A DNA stretch of 64,000 bases from Flammeovirgaceae bacterium UBA7330 (GTDB lineage: Bacteria > Bacteroidota > Bacteroidia > Cytophagales > Cyclobacteriaceae), in NCBI GenBank assembly GCA_002471275.1, contig DKPQ01000006.1, positions 100,318 through 164,317 of the forward strand, written 5' to 3'. Position 1 is the stretch's first letter. Each line of letters starts with the position of its first letter. Positions 17,401 to 25,622 of the stretch are shown piece after piece. The notes beneath the pieces are model-generated. The model searched no databases. It saw only the letters and a program-made list of their open reading frames with translations, and was not told where the DNA came from. Position numbers and translations under genes: made by a program.

Positions 17401-18368
17401 ACCGTGCTTTCCAGCTTGGTCGCAGCAATATTTGCTGCTGCGTTGATGTCTATATTCGCAATTTCATTGTCTACAATATCGGCACTTGTGACCGTGGTTA
17501 AACCTACATCATCGCCGTCTGCCAATCCAACCGGCACTAGCGTAAGGTCGCCAAAGCTACCTGTGGTGGCTATTGTGGCCAGACCGCTTACCTGAGCTGC
17601 CGGAACCGTCCCCACAGCCAACTGGGTAGCACTTCCATCTCCGGTAATGGTGGTACCATCTGTAATTACTGCAGATGTCACCCCGGTAAGGTTACTACCA
17701 TCAATGGCGGGTAATACACCAAACAAAACCCCTGCATTCAAATTGGTCAGATTACTTGCGTCAAAGGCAGGTAATTGACCGGTTCCATTGAGTTGTACTA
17801 TTTGATTAGCACCTGTACCAACATTTACACTCAAAGGTGTTCCAATGCCGTCACCATTTATCGTGGCATCGGTCAGTACCGAGGCGATGCCGTCATCGGT
17901 ATCATCACTAAAACCAGCGGGAATCCCACTTATCTCTGTCCAATCAATTCCATCCTTGATAGCTGCAGGTACTGTAGGATCAGATTCGGCCACACCAATA
18001 TCAACCGTATTACCATTAGATATCGTCAGGTTCGTACCTGCGATCGAGAGTGTCTGATTATCGCTGTCTGTTGTTGTGAGGGGAATCCAGGAAGGGTTCA
18101 ACCAATAATAAAACAGGCCATCATCGGTATCAAAAACCAGCATACCATTGTCAGTGGCTGTAAGGCCCATAGTGGTTCTCTGACCTGTGGTCAAAGTCGG
18201 TATCAACAAACCCTGATCTCCATTGGGAGCTACCAAATGAAGTACGGCATTCGCATTGGGATTTTCGGTGTTGATCCCGGCAGAGTACTGTTGAGCATGA
18301 ACTGTTGTTGCAAAAATTAAAAGGCCGAATATTGCAAAGACCTTTGGGGTGAAATAAGCGGCTCCCAT
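14475..18368 (-). CDS. Large exported repetitive fibre/adhesin-like protein
   Basis: The 1297-residue protein has a signal peptide (FAIFGLLIFATTVHAQ). The first 100 residues resemble the N-terminal part of Bacteroidota tail-fibre-like surface proteins (GLLIPTLTTGQRTTMGLTATDNG). Most of the rest is Gly/Ala/Thr/Asn-rich repeats that restart with a motif like LTLPYxxS...DLFxxxNxG (near residues 390, 545 and 685). Around 900-1010 lie YadA-head-like units (GNNNVVLGTSASVSENTTSHVVIG, GDNSVAIGFNANAPQDNSAIIG). It has no CHU_C or other recognisable T9SS signal of its own. The next gene, coupled by ATGA, does encode one. An extracellular trimeric or beta-helical fibre is the likely architecture. Repetitive composition makes long antisense open frames here; they are shadows. 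Confidence 0.8.
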   Translation of the reverse strand: MGAAYFTPKVFAIFGLLIFATTVHAQQYSAGINTENPNANAVLHLVAPNGDQGLLIPTLTTGQRTTMGLTATDNGMLVFDTDDGLFYYWLNPSWIPLTTTDSDNQTLSIAGTNLTISNGNTVDIGVAESDPTVPAAIKDGIDWTEISGIPAGFSDDTDDGIASVLTDATINGDGIGTPLSVNVGTGANQIVQLNGTGQLPAFDASNLTNLNAGVLFGVLPAIDGSNLTGVTSAVITDGTTITGDGSATQLAVGTVPAAQVSGLATIATTGSFGDLTLVPVGLADGDDVGLTTVTSADIVDNEIANIDINAAANIAATKLESTVMVEGENVGLLNNDVGYMTAGTYDPNTIAGDVFDFGTHPTATAPGVGDVLTWDGTTWDALPSTGLTLPYTQSVANAADLFYLTNTGLGGAGAFEINNITNATNALNATTNGIGAAIQATQAGTAGPGMDVSISGATNTSPGILVSHGGAGAGLNISLSNATNPDAGLSVNHAGLGAGIEITTSTGPPMFITGGNAGEVLTSDALGNITLQPGGIAFPFAHTEDTDPTDLFYLDQQGTLASAARFTNSTGAFTGSVVSIEGNGLSGSQGLAVTQIGAGDAGTFLVSGAGAGTAVYGSTTGTGVAGLFEISNAGNTSPVIEVINGGAGADIRLPTGATAGYVLTSDATGNASWQVNGLTLPYADSGTDVGSLFSISNAGTGPAAFFENTGSGTAVRLGGNILFNEGAGRIIGVQQNTVGNGDNLAIAAADGEAAGPADGGILSLRSGAGTGTGGNGGNIEIIPGAGSGGGFAGGVFVNGITRFGNQGAGFGGMIELEDDAGTNSIGIEADPTTASYIITLPPAQAAGALTNDGTGTLSWVNGANAFTLDGNNNLTAITGATPPGTENFLVGVNTGNSLVAGGNQNTLIGNGAGQSITTGSTNIVIGVNAGGAGLTTGNNNVVLGTSASVSENTTSHVVIGDGATSNGFSTVSLGPGASIGAAVTGSIALGAGSSATGDNSVAIGFNANAPQDNSAIIGDATVPGFFVGVGTQTPTAKLSVENGNATGQGMAINMVAASANPDQALLIAQNADGMGADIRITNSASASAALSASTQGTGNVGVFDQQNVTSGANAMFVQTLGLGGAGVFQISNTASTVPALSVNTDGNNSNGIAVSKTGTSGNGIIIDMNGAGGQGIFVGGTNPASSSIETDGDVLFRANFITPTISHDAVAQPVIPSDVRIVKIVNGGPDINEITAGVEGQEILIISDFPGGFNVNSMTSVNLRLDNDNAFTMNQGSSLHLVYIETLNRWVEIGRSQ

Positions 18369-18473
18369 AATATAAACTATATTTATTTCAACTTAACAGC
18401 GATAGTCATGCCAATTTTTCGGCTCCTTCAGACATAATAAAATTTTAAGAAGAAATAGGACTACCAGCTAAAA

Positions 18474-18504
18474 CAAATATAGCTCTAAGTCCCTTAACAT
18501 CAAT
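18474..18504 (-). promoter_or_regulatory. Predicted promoter of the surface-fibre operon
   Basis: On the minus strand TATATTTG (18481 to 18474) is a full match to the -7 consensus TAnnTTTG. An ATTG (18504 to 18501) lies 19 bases upstream in the -33 position, matching TTTG at three of four bases. It would give a leader of about 100 bases before the ATG at 18368. No other good match lies in the 228-base gap. Confidence 0.5.
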
Positions 18505-18596
18505 AAGATAAAAATTGTAATTGGCCTACGGAGAAAAGCGTAGAACCTCCATAAATAACGGTTTAAATAGTAATATTTCGTGAGTTACATGGAATA

Positions 18597-19757
18597 TTAT
18601 CGGACGGCTTTCCTCGGGATAGCGGCCGGAAGCCGACTGAGCATTTCATTGTTAAGCAACCTTGTGACATCAGTAAAGGAACTCACATTGATGGTATTAT
18701 TCTTTTGTCTCCCTACCAGTACAGCCTCGTCCCCCACTTTTACTTCTTTGATATGTGAAACATCCACCATGAATAAATTCATGTTGATCAATCCGGTAAT
18801 AGGTGCCTTCTTGCCATGGATCAACACATGCCCCCTGTTGGACTGTGCCCTGGGATAGCCATTTGAATACCCCAAAGGCAAGACCGCCACTTTCATGTCT
18901 CTGATGGCCTGAAAGGCTGTGCCATAACCAATAAACTCCCCCTCATCTACATCTCTGATATCCATCACATCGGTTTTCCAGGTGAAAATACGTTTTAGGC
19001 TGGTCGAGTTTGCAGAGTTGCCCGTTGATTGAAGGTGCATATAAAAGATATCGGGACTCGGCCAAAAACCATACTGTGCCACACCAATCCTCACCATATC
19101 GTAGGTGGTTTCAGGATATGCTAAAGCCGCGGCCGAACAGGCTATGTGGTAATGATTAGGTCTCATGCCTCTGCCTTTGCAGAGTTTGATAAACTCTTTA
19201 AACTTCCGATGCTGTGAATCTATCTTGAACTTATTAGACAAGCTTTCCGCTCCGCCAAAATGCGTGCACAACCCTTCAAATTCGATATACCTGGCATTTT
19301 TCTTCAGGAAGGACAAAGCTTTTGGAACTTCCCTGGCATTCATTCCTGTCCTGTTGGCTCCTGTCTCTACTTCAATGTGGACTTTGGCCTTTTTGTCCGC
19401 TGCTTTTGCTTTTTCTAAAACCAGGGGTAAGCGATCGTAATTAAAAACAAAAAATTCAATGCCATTTTCAATGGCCCATTGTATGTCCTGATCATACAGA
19501 ATACCCATGATCATGATACTGCTATCACTGCTGCATGCTTCTAGCACTTCTTCAGCCTCGAATGCCGATGCCACACTAAAATGTTCTACTCCACATTTCT
19601 CAGCCATAGGTACAAACTCATGTATCCCATGACCATAGGCGTTGGCTTTCACAACGGAGGAGATCCGAACACCTGGTCCAACTTTTTTTCTGATAAAATT
19701 GAAATTGCTTTTCAGACTTGACTGACTGAGCTCGATCCTGCTTGAGTGCCTTACCAT
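18597..19757 (-). CDS. Stand-alone alanine racemase-family PLP enzyme
   Basis: The ATG at 19757 gives 386 residues beginning MVRHSSRIELSQSSLKSNFN, the normal N-terminus of the family, and overlaps the upstream stop by 7 bases; an upstream ATG at 19796 would add 13 untypical residues. The PLP-binding lysine is Lys37 in VVKANAYGHG. The second catalytic Tyr is present in GEFIGYGTAF, followed by VLPLGYSNGYPR. Alanine racemases interconvert L- and D-alanine. Some positions differ from textbook Alr (TGANRTGM, CTHFGGAES), so another amino acid substrate is possible. Many Bacteroidota carry their main alanine racemase fused to MurF; this separate copy lies in an operon with a papain-like protein and an ATP-grasp ligase, suggesting a specialised role. 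Confidence 0.85.
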   Translation of the reverse strand: MVRHSSRIELSQSSLKSNFNFIRKKVGPGVRISSVVKANAYGHGIHEFVPMAEKCGVEHFSVASAFEAEEVLEACSSDSSIMIMGILYDQDIQWAIENGIEFFVFNYDRLPLVLEKAKAADKKAKVHIEVETGANRTGMNAREVPKALSFLKKNARYIEFEGLCTHFGGAESLSNKFKIDSQHRKFKEFIKLCKGRGMRPNHYHIACSAAALAYPETTYDMVRIGVAQYGFWPSPDIFYMHLQSTGNSANSTSLKRIFTWKTDVMDIRDVDEGEFIGYGTAFQAIRDMKVAVLPLGYSNGYPRAQSNRGHVLIHGKKAPITGLINMNLFMVDVSHIKEVKVGDEAVLVGRQKNNTINVSSFTDVTRLLNNEMLSRLPAAIPRKAVR

Positions 19758-21760
19758 AGCTTCGTTTGTTGGTTCCAGGTATACGATTTTCCCCAACTTT
19801 CCCTGGCCAGGATCTCCACTTTTTCAATCTCCTTTTCATCCATCAGAGATCCGGGGTATACCTCAAGTGAATTATAATGAAAAGCATATATGCGGGATGC
19901 AAAATGAGCAAATGGCAGCGAGGATTCCCCGTGCTTTTCCCCATGACCATATACCGTAGGTCTGATTCCCTGCCCCCAGTTCTGTCTTCCTTCGTTGTTA
20001 GGATTTAAGAAATAAGCTCTAAGCTCACCAGCAGGAGATTTATCGACACGTAGTAAAGATATGGCGTGGAAACCTATCATTTCTGCTGTGGATGAAGTGA
20101 TGATTATCCCGACCGGGTTGGGGTATGATAGCTGACGTCCATTGTTTTGATCCGGATGAAATGACTTGTAAAAAATGCTCATGAATCCCTTGAAATCCAT
20201 GATGGAATTAGTGAGGTAATCATATGCCGATGCGAACCCAAGCTGGATCCACTGCCCATACATGGCAGGGTTTACCCACTTGTGAGGGTCCTCACCTCGC
20301 CCGGTGGCTCGGCGCATCATTTCATTGTATATTTTATCCAGGTGGGGAACTAAAACGATTGACACCCCATCCAGATCGTAATCTAGCTTTTCCACCAGTC
20401 CTTTACCTAGCTGGTTTGAGATCAAATCATTGTTCTCAAAGCGCATCACGAGATTGTTTTGTGTAGCCACTGTGATTACCATGTCTACCAGTTTGGCCGG
20501 AGCATGTTGACTCCACATGCTAATCCCTCGTGCCGACTGACAGGTTGGGTTATTGCCCTGGCCTACACCCAATGGCTGCCCCAATACCCTGATTAGTGCA
20601 CCCATTAAATACTGTATGGCAGTGACATGACCACGACTATCATGATTCGATTTCAGGATCCTGTTTTCTACCTGGGGATTGATCTTGATTCTCCTGAGGT
20701 TTTCCAGGCCAACCCTCACAGGTCTTCGGGAAAGTAAACTCCTCCCAAGCATTCTGGCCAATCCGTAGATGCATTGAGCATTGTACGTGCTAATCGTTTC
20801 CAGGACCAGAGGCTTCAAAAAGTCCTTGTGTTTGTTCCATTCTGCCAGTCCCCGGTCGTTGAGGTTCAGGCATTCGGGAATTAGATATTCATATTTTGAT
20901 TGACCCAACAGGTGCTTCAGCAATAACGCATGATAGGCCGAAACCAATCCGGTTTGGCCCATTGATTTACCCATTGCCCGTGCCTCCTCCTGTAGTTTAT
21001 GCTCTTTCGACTTCTCCAAAAAGCTTAAGTATTTTTCAAAATCAGGTCGCTTCAGCGTCTCAGGTGAGGGTCCATAGACTGCATTGACATACAGGAGCAA
21101 TAGCTTTTCATGAGCTGAATCTCCCTTCATATCAAACTTGTTTTCAACGATATGTAGCAGGGCCCGAACTTTTTCTGTGACCACTGGTCTTTGCTCACAA
21201 ATCATTTGAATTTCTTCGGAAAGCTTCTCCGTAATCCCACTCAGGTCAATTTCAGATACTAAAAAGCCAAAAAGGTTAAAGGCCTTTTTGAGTTCTCGCT
21301 CTGTGAAGGATTCCCGTATCTCTTCGGAAGTATCCTTCAGTGCAAGGTCCAGATTATGAACAATGACCTCTTCCAGGTAATTATTTGCTTCTTCTGAAGT
21401 GACGTTTTGAAAATCACGTTCCGCACTTGCATAAGCCATCATACGTAGCTCACTCAGAATTTCGAAGCTGCTTGAAGGATGGCCTGCTTTCATGGTTCCA
21501 CGAACCAATCCCGGTACTAACTTCCGGGGATCTTGCCAGGGAGTGCCTTTGAAAAATCCGGATTGATCGAGATCAATACTTTTTTTATATAAAAAAGATA
21601 AGCCATCTCGGGTCAGGCTGAGCAAATCAACCTGACTGGCTAATCTGGCAGCCTTATCAGGTCGTGTAAGGTCGGAAGCATCCAGAAATTCTCTGTAGCT
21701 TCTCTCAAAATTTTCAAATGCTCTTTCCTTCGATGGTTTCAGTGCTGTTGTATCAGGCAT
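19751..21760 (-). CDS. Unrecognised 669-residue protein with papain-like catalytic signature
   Basis: I do not recognise this as a named family. There is no signal peptide or membrane segment. The first 380 residues are mostly helical. The C-terminal half shows an ordered set resembling papain-like cysteine peptidases or acyltransferases: Gln401 and Cys407 in GQGNNPTCQSARG (the Gln-to-Cys spacing of six equals papain Gln19-Cys25), His565 in IGFHAISLLRVD, and Asn586 in YFLNPNNEGRQNWG. A second His-rich stretch (GHGEKHGESSLPFAHF) follows. The gene starts 9 bases after the ATP-grasp gene and overlaps the racemase gene, so the three should be co-translated. A transpeptidase, amidase or ligase-partner role on a small amide or peptide is an inference. 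The gene itself is certain, its function is not. Confidence 0.75.
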   Translation of the reverse strand: MPDTTALKPSKERAFENFERSYREFLDASDLTRPDKAARLASQVDLLSLTRDGLSFLYKKSIDLDQSGFFKGTPWQDPRKLVPGLVRGTMKAGHPSSSFEILSELRMMAYASAERDFQNVTSEEANNYLEEVIVHNLDLALKDTSEEIRESFTERELKKAFNLFGFLVSEIDLSGITEKLSEEIQMICEQRPVVTEKVRALLHIVENKFDMKGDSAHEKLLLLYVNAVYGPSPETLKRPDFEKYLSFLEKSKEHKLQEEARAMGKSMGQTGLVSAYHALLLKHLLGQSKYEYLIPECLNLNDRGLAEWNKHKDFLKPLVLETISTYNAQCIYGLARMLGRSLLSRRPVRVGLENLRRIKINPQVENRILKSNHDSRGHVTAIQYLMGALIRVLGQPLGVGQGNNPTCQSARGISMWSQHAPAKLVDMVITVATQNNLVMRFENNDLISNQLGKGLVEKLDYDLDGVSIVLVPHLDKIYNEMMRRATGRGEDPHKWVNPAMYGQWIQLGFASAYDYLTNSIMDFKGFMSIFYKSFHPDQNNGRQLSYPNPVGIIITSSTAEMIGFHAISLLRVDKSPAGELRAYFLNPNNEGRQNWGQGIRPTVYGHGEKHGESSLPFAHFASRIYAFHYNSLEVYPGSLMDEKEIEKVEILARESWGKSYTWNQQTKLW

Positions 21761-21769
21761 ATTTAGTCA

Positions 21770-22993
21770 CTAGACATAAAAGTCCACTGTTTCATAATGC
21801 AACAATAATTCTTTCATTCTGTCAGGATCTTCACCCCTGAAGTTAATTGTTCCGAAATGGTTACCAAAACCCTCCCGATCATCGCTGATCTTTTGGGTGG
21901 ACAAAGGAGGTACCAACGTATGATCTACAAAATACGGCTCTTCATTGAGCTCTTCAGGTATCTCCAGCTTGGAGAACTGTCGTTTTTGTGGGTAGATCAT
22001 CACATTGCCATTGTAGTTTTTGGGTTTGAAGTCTTTTGGAGGAAAAACCTGATCCAGTTCTTCTTCCGTGATATTCGGATCATGACAAAGAACAAATGCG
22101 GCCAACGCATCGAACTCATATGATTTGGAGCACAATTCCAGAATATGTCCTCCGGGAATCCGACAGGCTGTCTCTCCAAAATTTAATTCGTCATTTTCAG
22201 TAAGAAACCACTCAGGATGCACCATACCATATTCAATACCAAAAATATCTACCATCTTCTGTACATGTTTATGAATCAAATCACGTTTCGAATTCAGGTA
22301 ATGGCCTTCTGGAATGAAATTGGAATACCCCAGGTGCACATATTCAGTGATGTTCAAAAACCTGATCTTCCCTTTGTTGATAAAGGCCTCACAGGAGAAC
22401 TCCCGTCCGGGAAGGTGACTCTCCGCAAGACAGGGAAAATCCGAATCTTTGACTTTTTCATCGATATCACTCATGCTTCTAAGTAGCCTGTGACCGACTG
22501 TACCCGCTGAGGCAAATGGTTTCAAATGTACCCAACTATCTTCCTCCCCTTCCAGCTGAAGGTTAGCTTCATTGAGGCGCTTCATAAACAGTTTCACCTG
22601 CTCCCGGTTGTGTACTTCTTCAAACAGACCAACCCGCAATCCTCCAATCAAGGCTTTTCGCTTCATCATGGCTTTATTTCTAAAGAGAAATGCCCTATTG
22701 AGTACTCTTGGATCGTCTCTAAAAATTGAATTAAGTGCGCCTGCCCATTCCACTGTTTCTTCAAACAGAGGAACAGCCACATCCACATTAAAGGGTTTTA
22801 GCTTTTCAAGTAAGTCCAGTGAGTTAGAACTGTCACTCCACTCATTCAGCTGATAGGATACAAAGGGAATATTGTTTTCCCTTGCATAGGGCTCGAAATC
22901 CGGAAATGAAACAACCACAAAGGGTTTATCTATTTTTTGCATGCTTTCTATGACCGGAAGACTCCAGCCAATAAGCGCGAAACAATTTGCCAT
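21770..22993 (-). CDS. ATP-grasp family ligase-like protein
   Basis: The 407-residue cytoplasmic protein has an N-terminal Rossmann-like half (DVAVPLFEETVEWAG) and an ATP-grasp region: RNKAMMKRKALI before the lid, a nucleotide-binding strand with VHLKPFASAGTVGH, an ESHLPGREFSCEAFI segment, and the Mg-binding end LNFGETACRIPGGHI with Glu and Arg in the expected order. Carboxylate-amine ligases of this fold (L-amino acid ligases, carnosine synthase type) form amide bonds through acyl phosphates. It is the first gene of an operon with the papain-like protein (9 bases downstream) and the racemase-family enzyme. Substrates cannot be read from the sequence. The neighbouring racemase makes a D-amino acid one possibility. 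Confidence 0.85.
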   Translation of the reverse strand: MANCFALIGWSLPVIESMQKIDKPFVVVSFPDFEPYARENNIPFVSYQLNEWSDSSNSLDLLEKLKPFNVDVAVPLFEETVEWAGALNSIFRDDPRVLNRAFLFRNKAMMKRKALIGGLRVGLFEEVHNREQVKLFMKRLNEANLQLEGEEDSWVHLKPFASAGTVGHRLLRSMSDIDEKVKDSDFPCLAESHLPGREFSCEAFINKGKIRFLNITEYVHLGYSNFIPEGHYLNSKRDLIHKHVQKMVDIFGIEYGMVHPEWFLTENDELNFGETACRIPGGHILELCSKSYEFDALAAFVLCHDPNITEEELDQVFPPKDFKPKNYNGNVMIYPQKRQFSKLEIPEELNEEPYFVDHTLVPPLSTQKISDDREGFGNHFGTINFRGEDPDRMKELLLHYETVDFYV

Positions 22994-23170
22994 GATTTTA
23001 AAGTTTTCTTAGGTTATACATATCAAATAGGATTTTTTGTAGACGGACAACAACAAAAAACCCATTTATATACTAAGCAACAATACAGCTAATTGTTCCT
23101 AAAATTTAAAATTTCACAGATTATTGAGCAAAACAAACGGTTAAACGATTTAAAGCAGGATTTGAAAATT

Positions 23171-23671
23171 TTATTTCTTTTTGTATATCCCCTTAAAAGC
23201 CTGACTGATCACTACATCTTCTTTATTTAGGATCTCCCAAAGCTGTGTCAAACTTCCATCACGGTTCGGTGTCCAGATAATGCGATTGCGATACCAATCG
23301 ATCTTTTGACCTGGCAGGAGCTCACTCTGCAGAACCATATTTCCCCTGATCAGCTTGCCTTTGAGGACGAGGTTTGACCCTGAACCATCGATCCAAACCT
23401 GGTTCCAGGTACTGTCTGCCAGATTGTAATAGTTGTAGCTGCGCCCAACACCTCCGGACCCACCGCGCCAGTGTTCGCTTAGCACACATTCCGCCACCAA
23501 TTTTTCAATGGTATTTTCCCCTATGAGATTGCCAAGGGTATCGTAGACATTCCAGTCACCGACCCAAAAGTCAAACTGTTGATGTTGCTCGGTACAACAG
23601 GCACATGATTCCTGTGCCTGCAGGTCCTGAATAAGGAAAAGCAATGCGGAAAGAAAAAGTATCCTCTTCAT
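23171..23671 (-). CDS. Exported DUF1579-like (lipocalin-type) protein
   Basis: The start is set at the ATG at 23671, which opens a signal peptide (MKRILFLSALLFLIQDLQAQ); the upstream in-frame GTG at 23677 adds only two residues. The protein is 166 residues long. After cleavage comes a Cys-rich SCACC motif, then QFDFWVGDWNVYD, the characteristic opening of DUF1579-like proteins, and a set of short strands with aromatic residues (EHWRGGSGGVGRSYNYYN) consistent with a small beta-barrel. The function is unknown; the family is usually periplasmic. It is a single gene between the ATP-grasp operon and typA on the same strand, 54 bases after the typA stop. Confidence 0.75.
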   Translation of the reverse strand: MKRILFLSALLFLIQDLQAQESCACCTEQHQQFDFWVGDWNVYDTLGNLIGENTIEKLVAECVLSEHWRGGSGGVGRSYNYYNLADSTWNQVWIDGSGSNLVLKGKLIRGNMVLQSELLPGQKIDWYRNRIIWTPNRDGSLTQLWEILNKEDVVISQAFKGIYKKK

Positions 23672-23725
23672 AAACACTTGTTGTTTTAGAAGATAACACC
23701 TTTCGACTAAAATACGCTTATGGGT

Positions 23726-25525
23726 TTAGTCCTTTTTCTGTCTCTTACGTTCGTGCTCGAGTAGGAGAATCTTTCGCAATCGGATGGATTTTGGGGTGAC
23801 TTCTACATACTCATCCTTACCCACATACTCCATGGCCTCTTCCAGAGAAAACTTGATAGCAGGTGCGATGGATACTTTATCATCAGATCCCGCTGCCCTT
23901 ACGTTGGATAGTTTTTTGGTCTTGGTCACATTCACTACGAGGTCGTCAATCCGTGTGCTTTCTCCTATAACCTGACCCTCATAGATCTCGTCATTGGGGT
24001 CGATAAAGAACTTACCCCTGTCCTGCAACTTATCAATAGAGTATGCGATCGCAGTACCCGTTTCTCCGGAGATCAATGCCCCTTTCCTTTTGCCCTGGAT
24101 CTCACCTTTCCATGGTTCATAGCCACTGAACCGGTGCGATACCACTGCCTCTCCTTCCGTAGCGGTCAGAATAGGGTTTGTCAACCCGATCAAGCCTCGT
24201 GCACTGATCTTAAACTCAAGGTTCACCCGGTCGTCTTTCTTCTCTATGTTGAGGATGTCTCCCTTTCTCTGGGTCACAATTTCTATAACCTTGCCGGAAA
24301 ACTCATCAGAAACATTGACAAACAGGAGCTCTACCGGCTCATGTTTAAAACCATCGATCTCCTTAACAACTACCTGTGGTTGACCAAGTTGAAGCTCATA
24401 ACCTTCACGTCGCATGGTTTCTACCAGGATGGCCAAATGTAAAATTCCCCGTCCAAAAACCATCATCCGGTCAGGTGAGTCCGTTTCCTGCACCCTCAGA
24501 GCGAGGTTCTTCTCAGTCTCCTTCTCAAGCCTGTCTCTCAGGTGCCTGCTGGTCACAAACTTTCCTTCTTTACCAAAAAACGGTGAGTTGTTGATCGTAA
24601 ACAACATACTCATGGATGGTTCATCAACTGAAATAGGCGTTAAAGCCTCAGGATTTTCTGCATCTGCAATGGTATCCCCAATATCAAACTGCTCCAGCCC
24701 CATTACAGCCACGATTTCACCTGATTTGATCTCTTCCTTGGTTTTAACCTTGCCTAATCCTTCGAAAAGGTAGAGCTCCTTCACATTGGACCTGTGTGTT
24801 TGTCCATCACGTTGTACCAGGGAAATCTGATCTCCGGCTTTGATAGTGCCACGGTGTACACGCCCTACAGCGATCCTTCCTGTATAGGAGGAATAATCCA
24901 GGGAGCTGATCTGCAACTGTAAAGTTCCGGGATTCTCTTTCGGAGGCTCAAAATATTCAATGATGGTATCCAGAAGATATGAAATATCCGATGTTGGTGT
25001 CTTCCAATCCGGACCCATCCAACCATTTTTGGATGAACCATAGACCACTGGATAGTCTAGCTGCTCTTCAGTGGCATCCAGGGAGAACATTAGTTCAAAT
25101 ACCTTTTCATTCGCATCTTCCGGATTACAGTTTGGTTTGTCTACTTTATTGACAACCACAATAGGTTTTAAGCCCATTTCGAGAGCTTTCTGCAACACAA
25201 ATCGGGTTTGTGGCATTGGACCTTCAAAGGCATCCACAAGAAGGATCACCCCATCAGCCATGTTCAATACCCTTTCTACTTCACCTCCAAAGTCCGAGTG
25301 ACCCGGAGTATCGATGATGTTGATCTTGGTGTCTTTGTATCGTACGGAAACGTTTTTTGAAAGAATGGTGATACCCCGTTCCCGCTCCAAATCATTGGAG
25401 TCCAGGATCAGTTCGCCTACTTCTTCATTATCCCTGAAAAGTTTTACCTGGTGTAGTATCCTGTCGACAAGGGTTGTCTTACCGTGGTCTACGTGTGCTA
25501 TAATAGCTATGTTTCTGATGCTCAT
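23726..25525 (-). CDS. typA: Translational GTPase TypA/BipA
   Basis: The 599-residue protein has the standard TypA layout: an N-terminal GTPase domain with G1 (AHVDHGKTTLVD, residues 10-21), switch region RGITILSKN, G3 (DTPGHSDFGGEV) and G4 (NKVD), then domain II, EF-G III/V-like domains and the TypA-specific C-terminal domain (VEVTPKSIRLRKI). TypA binds the ribosome near the factor site and supports 50S assembly and stress adaptation. Full length and all GTPase motifs are intact. On the minus strand TACTTTTG at 25552-25545, about 20 bases before the start, resembles a -7 element, but no well spaced -33 was found. It is probably transcribed alone. Confidence 0.97.
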   Translation of the reverse strand: MSIRNIAIIAHVDHGKTTLVDRILHQVKLFRDNEEVGELILDSNDLERERGITILSKNVSVRYKDTKINIIDTPGHSDFGGEVERVLNMADGVILLVDAFEGPMPQTRFVLQKALEMGLKPIVVVNKVDKPNCNPEDANEKVFELMFSLDATEEQLDYPVVYGSSKNGWMGPDWKTPTSDISYLLDTIIEYFEPPKENPGTLQLQISSLDYSSYTGRIAVGRVHRGTIKAGDQISLVQRDGQTHRSNVKELYLFEGLGKVKTKEEIKSGEIVAVMGLEQFDIGDTIADAENPEALTPISVDEPSMSMLFTINNSPFFGKEGKFVTSRHLRDRLEKETEKNLALRVQETDSPDRMMVFGRGILHLAILVETMRREGYELQLGQPQVVVKEIDGFKHEPVELLFVNVSDEFSGKVIEIVTQRKGDILNIEKKDDRVNLEFKISARGLIGLTNPILTATEGEAVVSHRFSGYEPWKGEIQGKRKGALISGETGTAIAYSIDKLQDRGKFFIDPNDEIYEGQVIGESTRIDDLVVNVTKTKKLSNVRAAGSDDKVSIAPAIKFSLEEAMEYVGKDEYVEVTPKSIRLRKILLLEHERKRQKKD

Positions 25526-25622
25526 GTTTATCCGAAAAAGGACGCAAAAGTAGTGTTTACTTTTGTCAATTACACTGCATCCCTTAATATCATTTTAGTA
25601 AAGGGCCTGCCAGCCTGGAATA

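Noticed and set aside
17775..18320. 181-residue antisense open frame within the fibre gene
   Set aside because: Shadow of a repetitive, GC-skewed gene; no signal, domain or start context, and the opposite frame is clearly coding.
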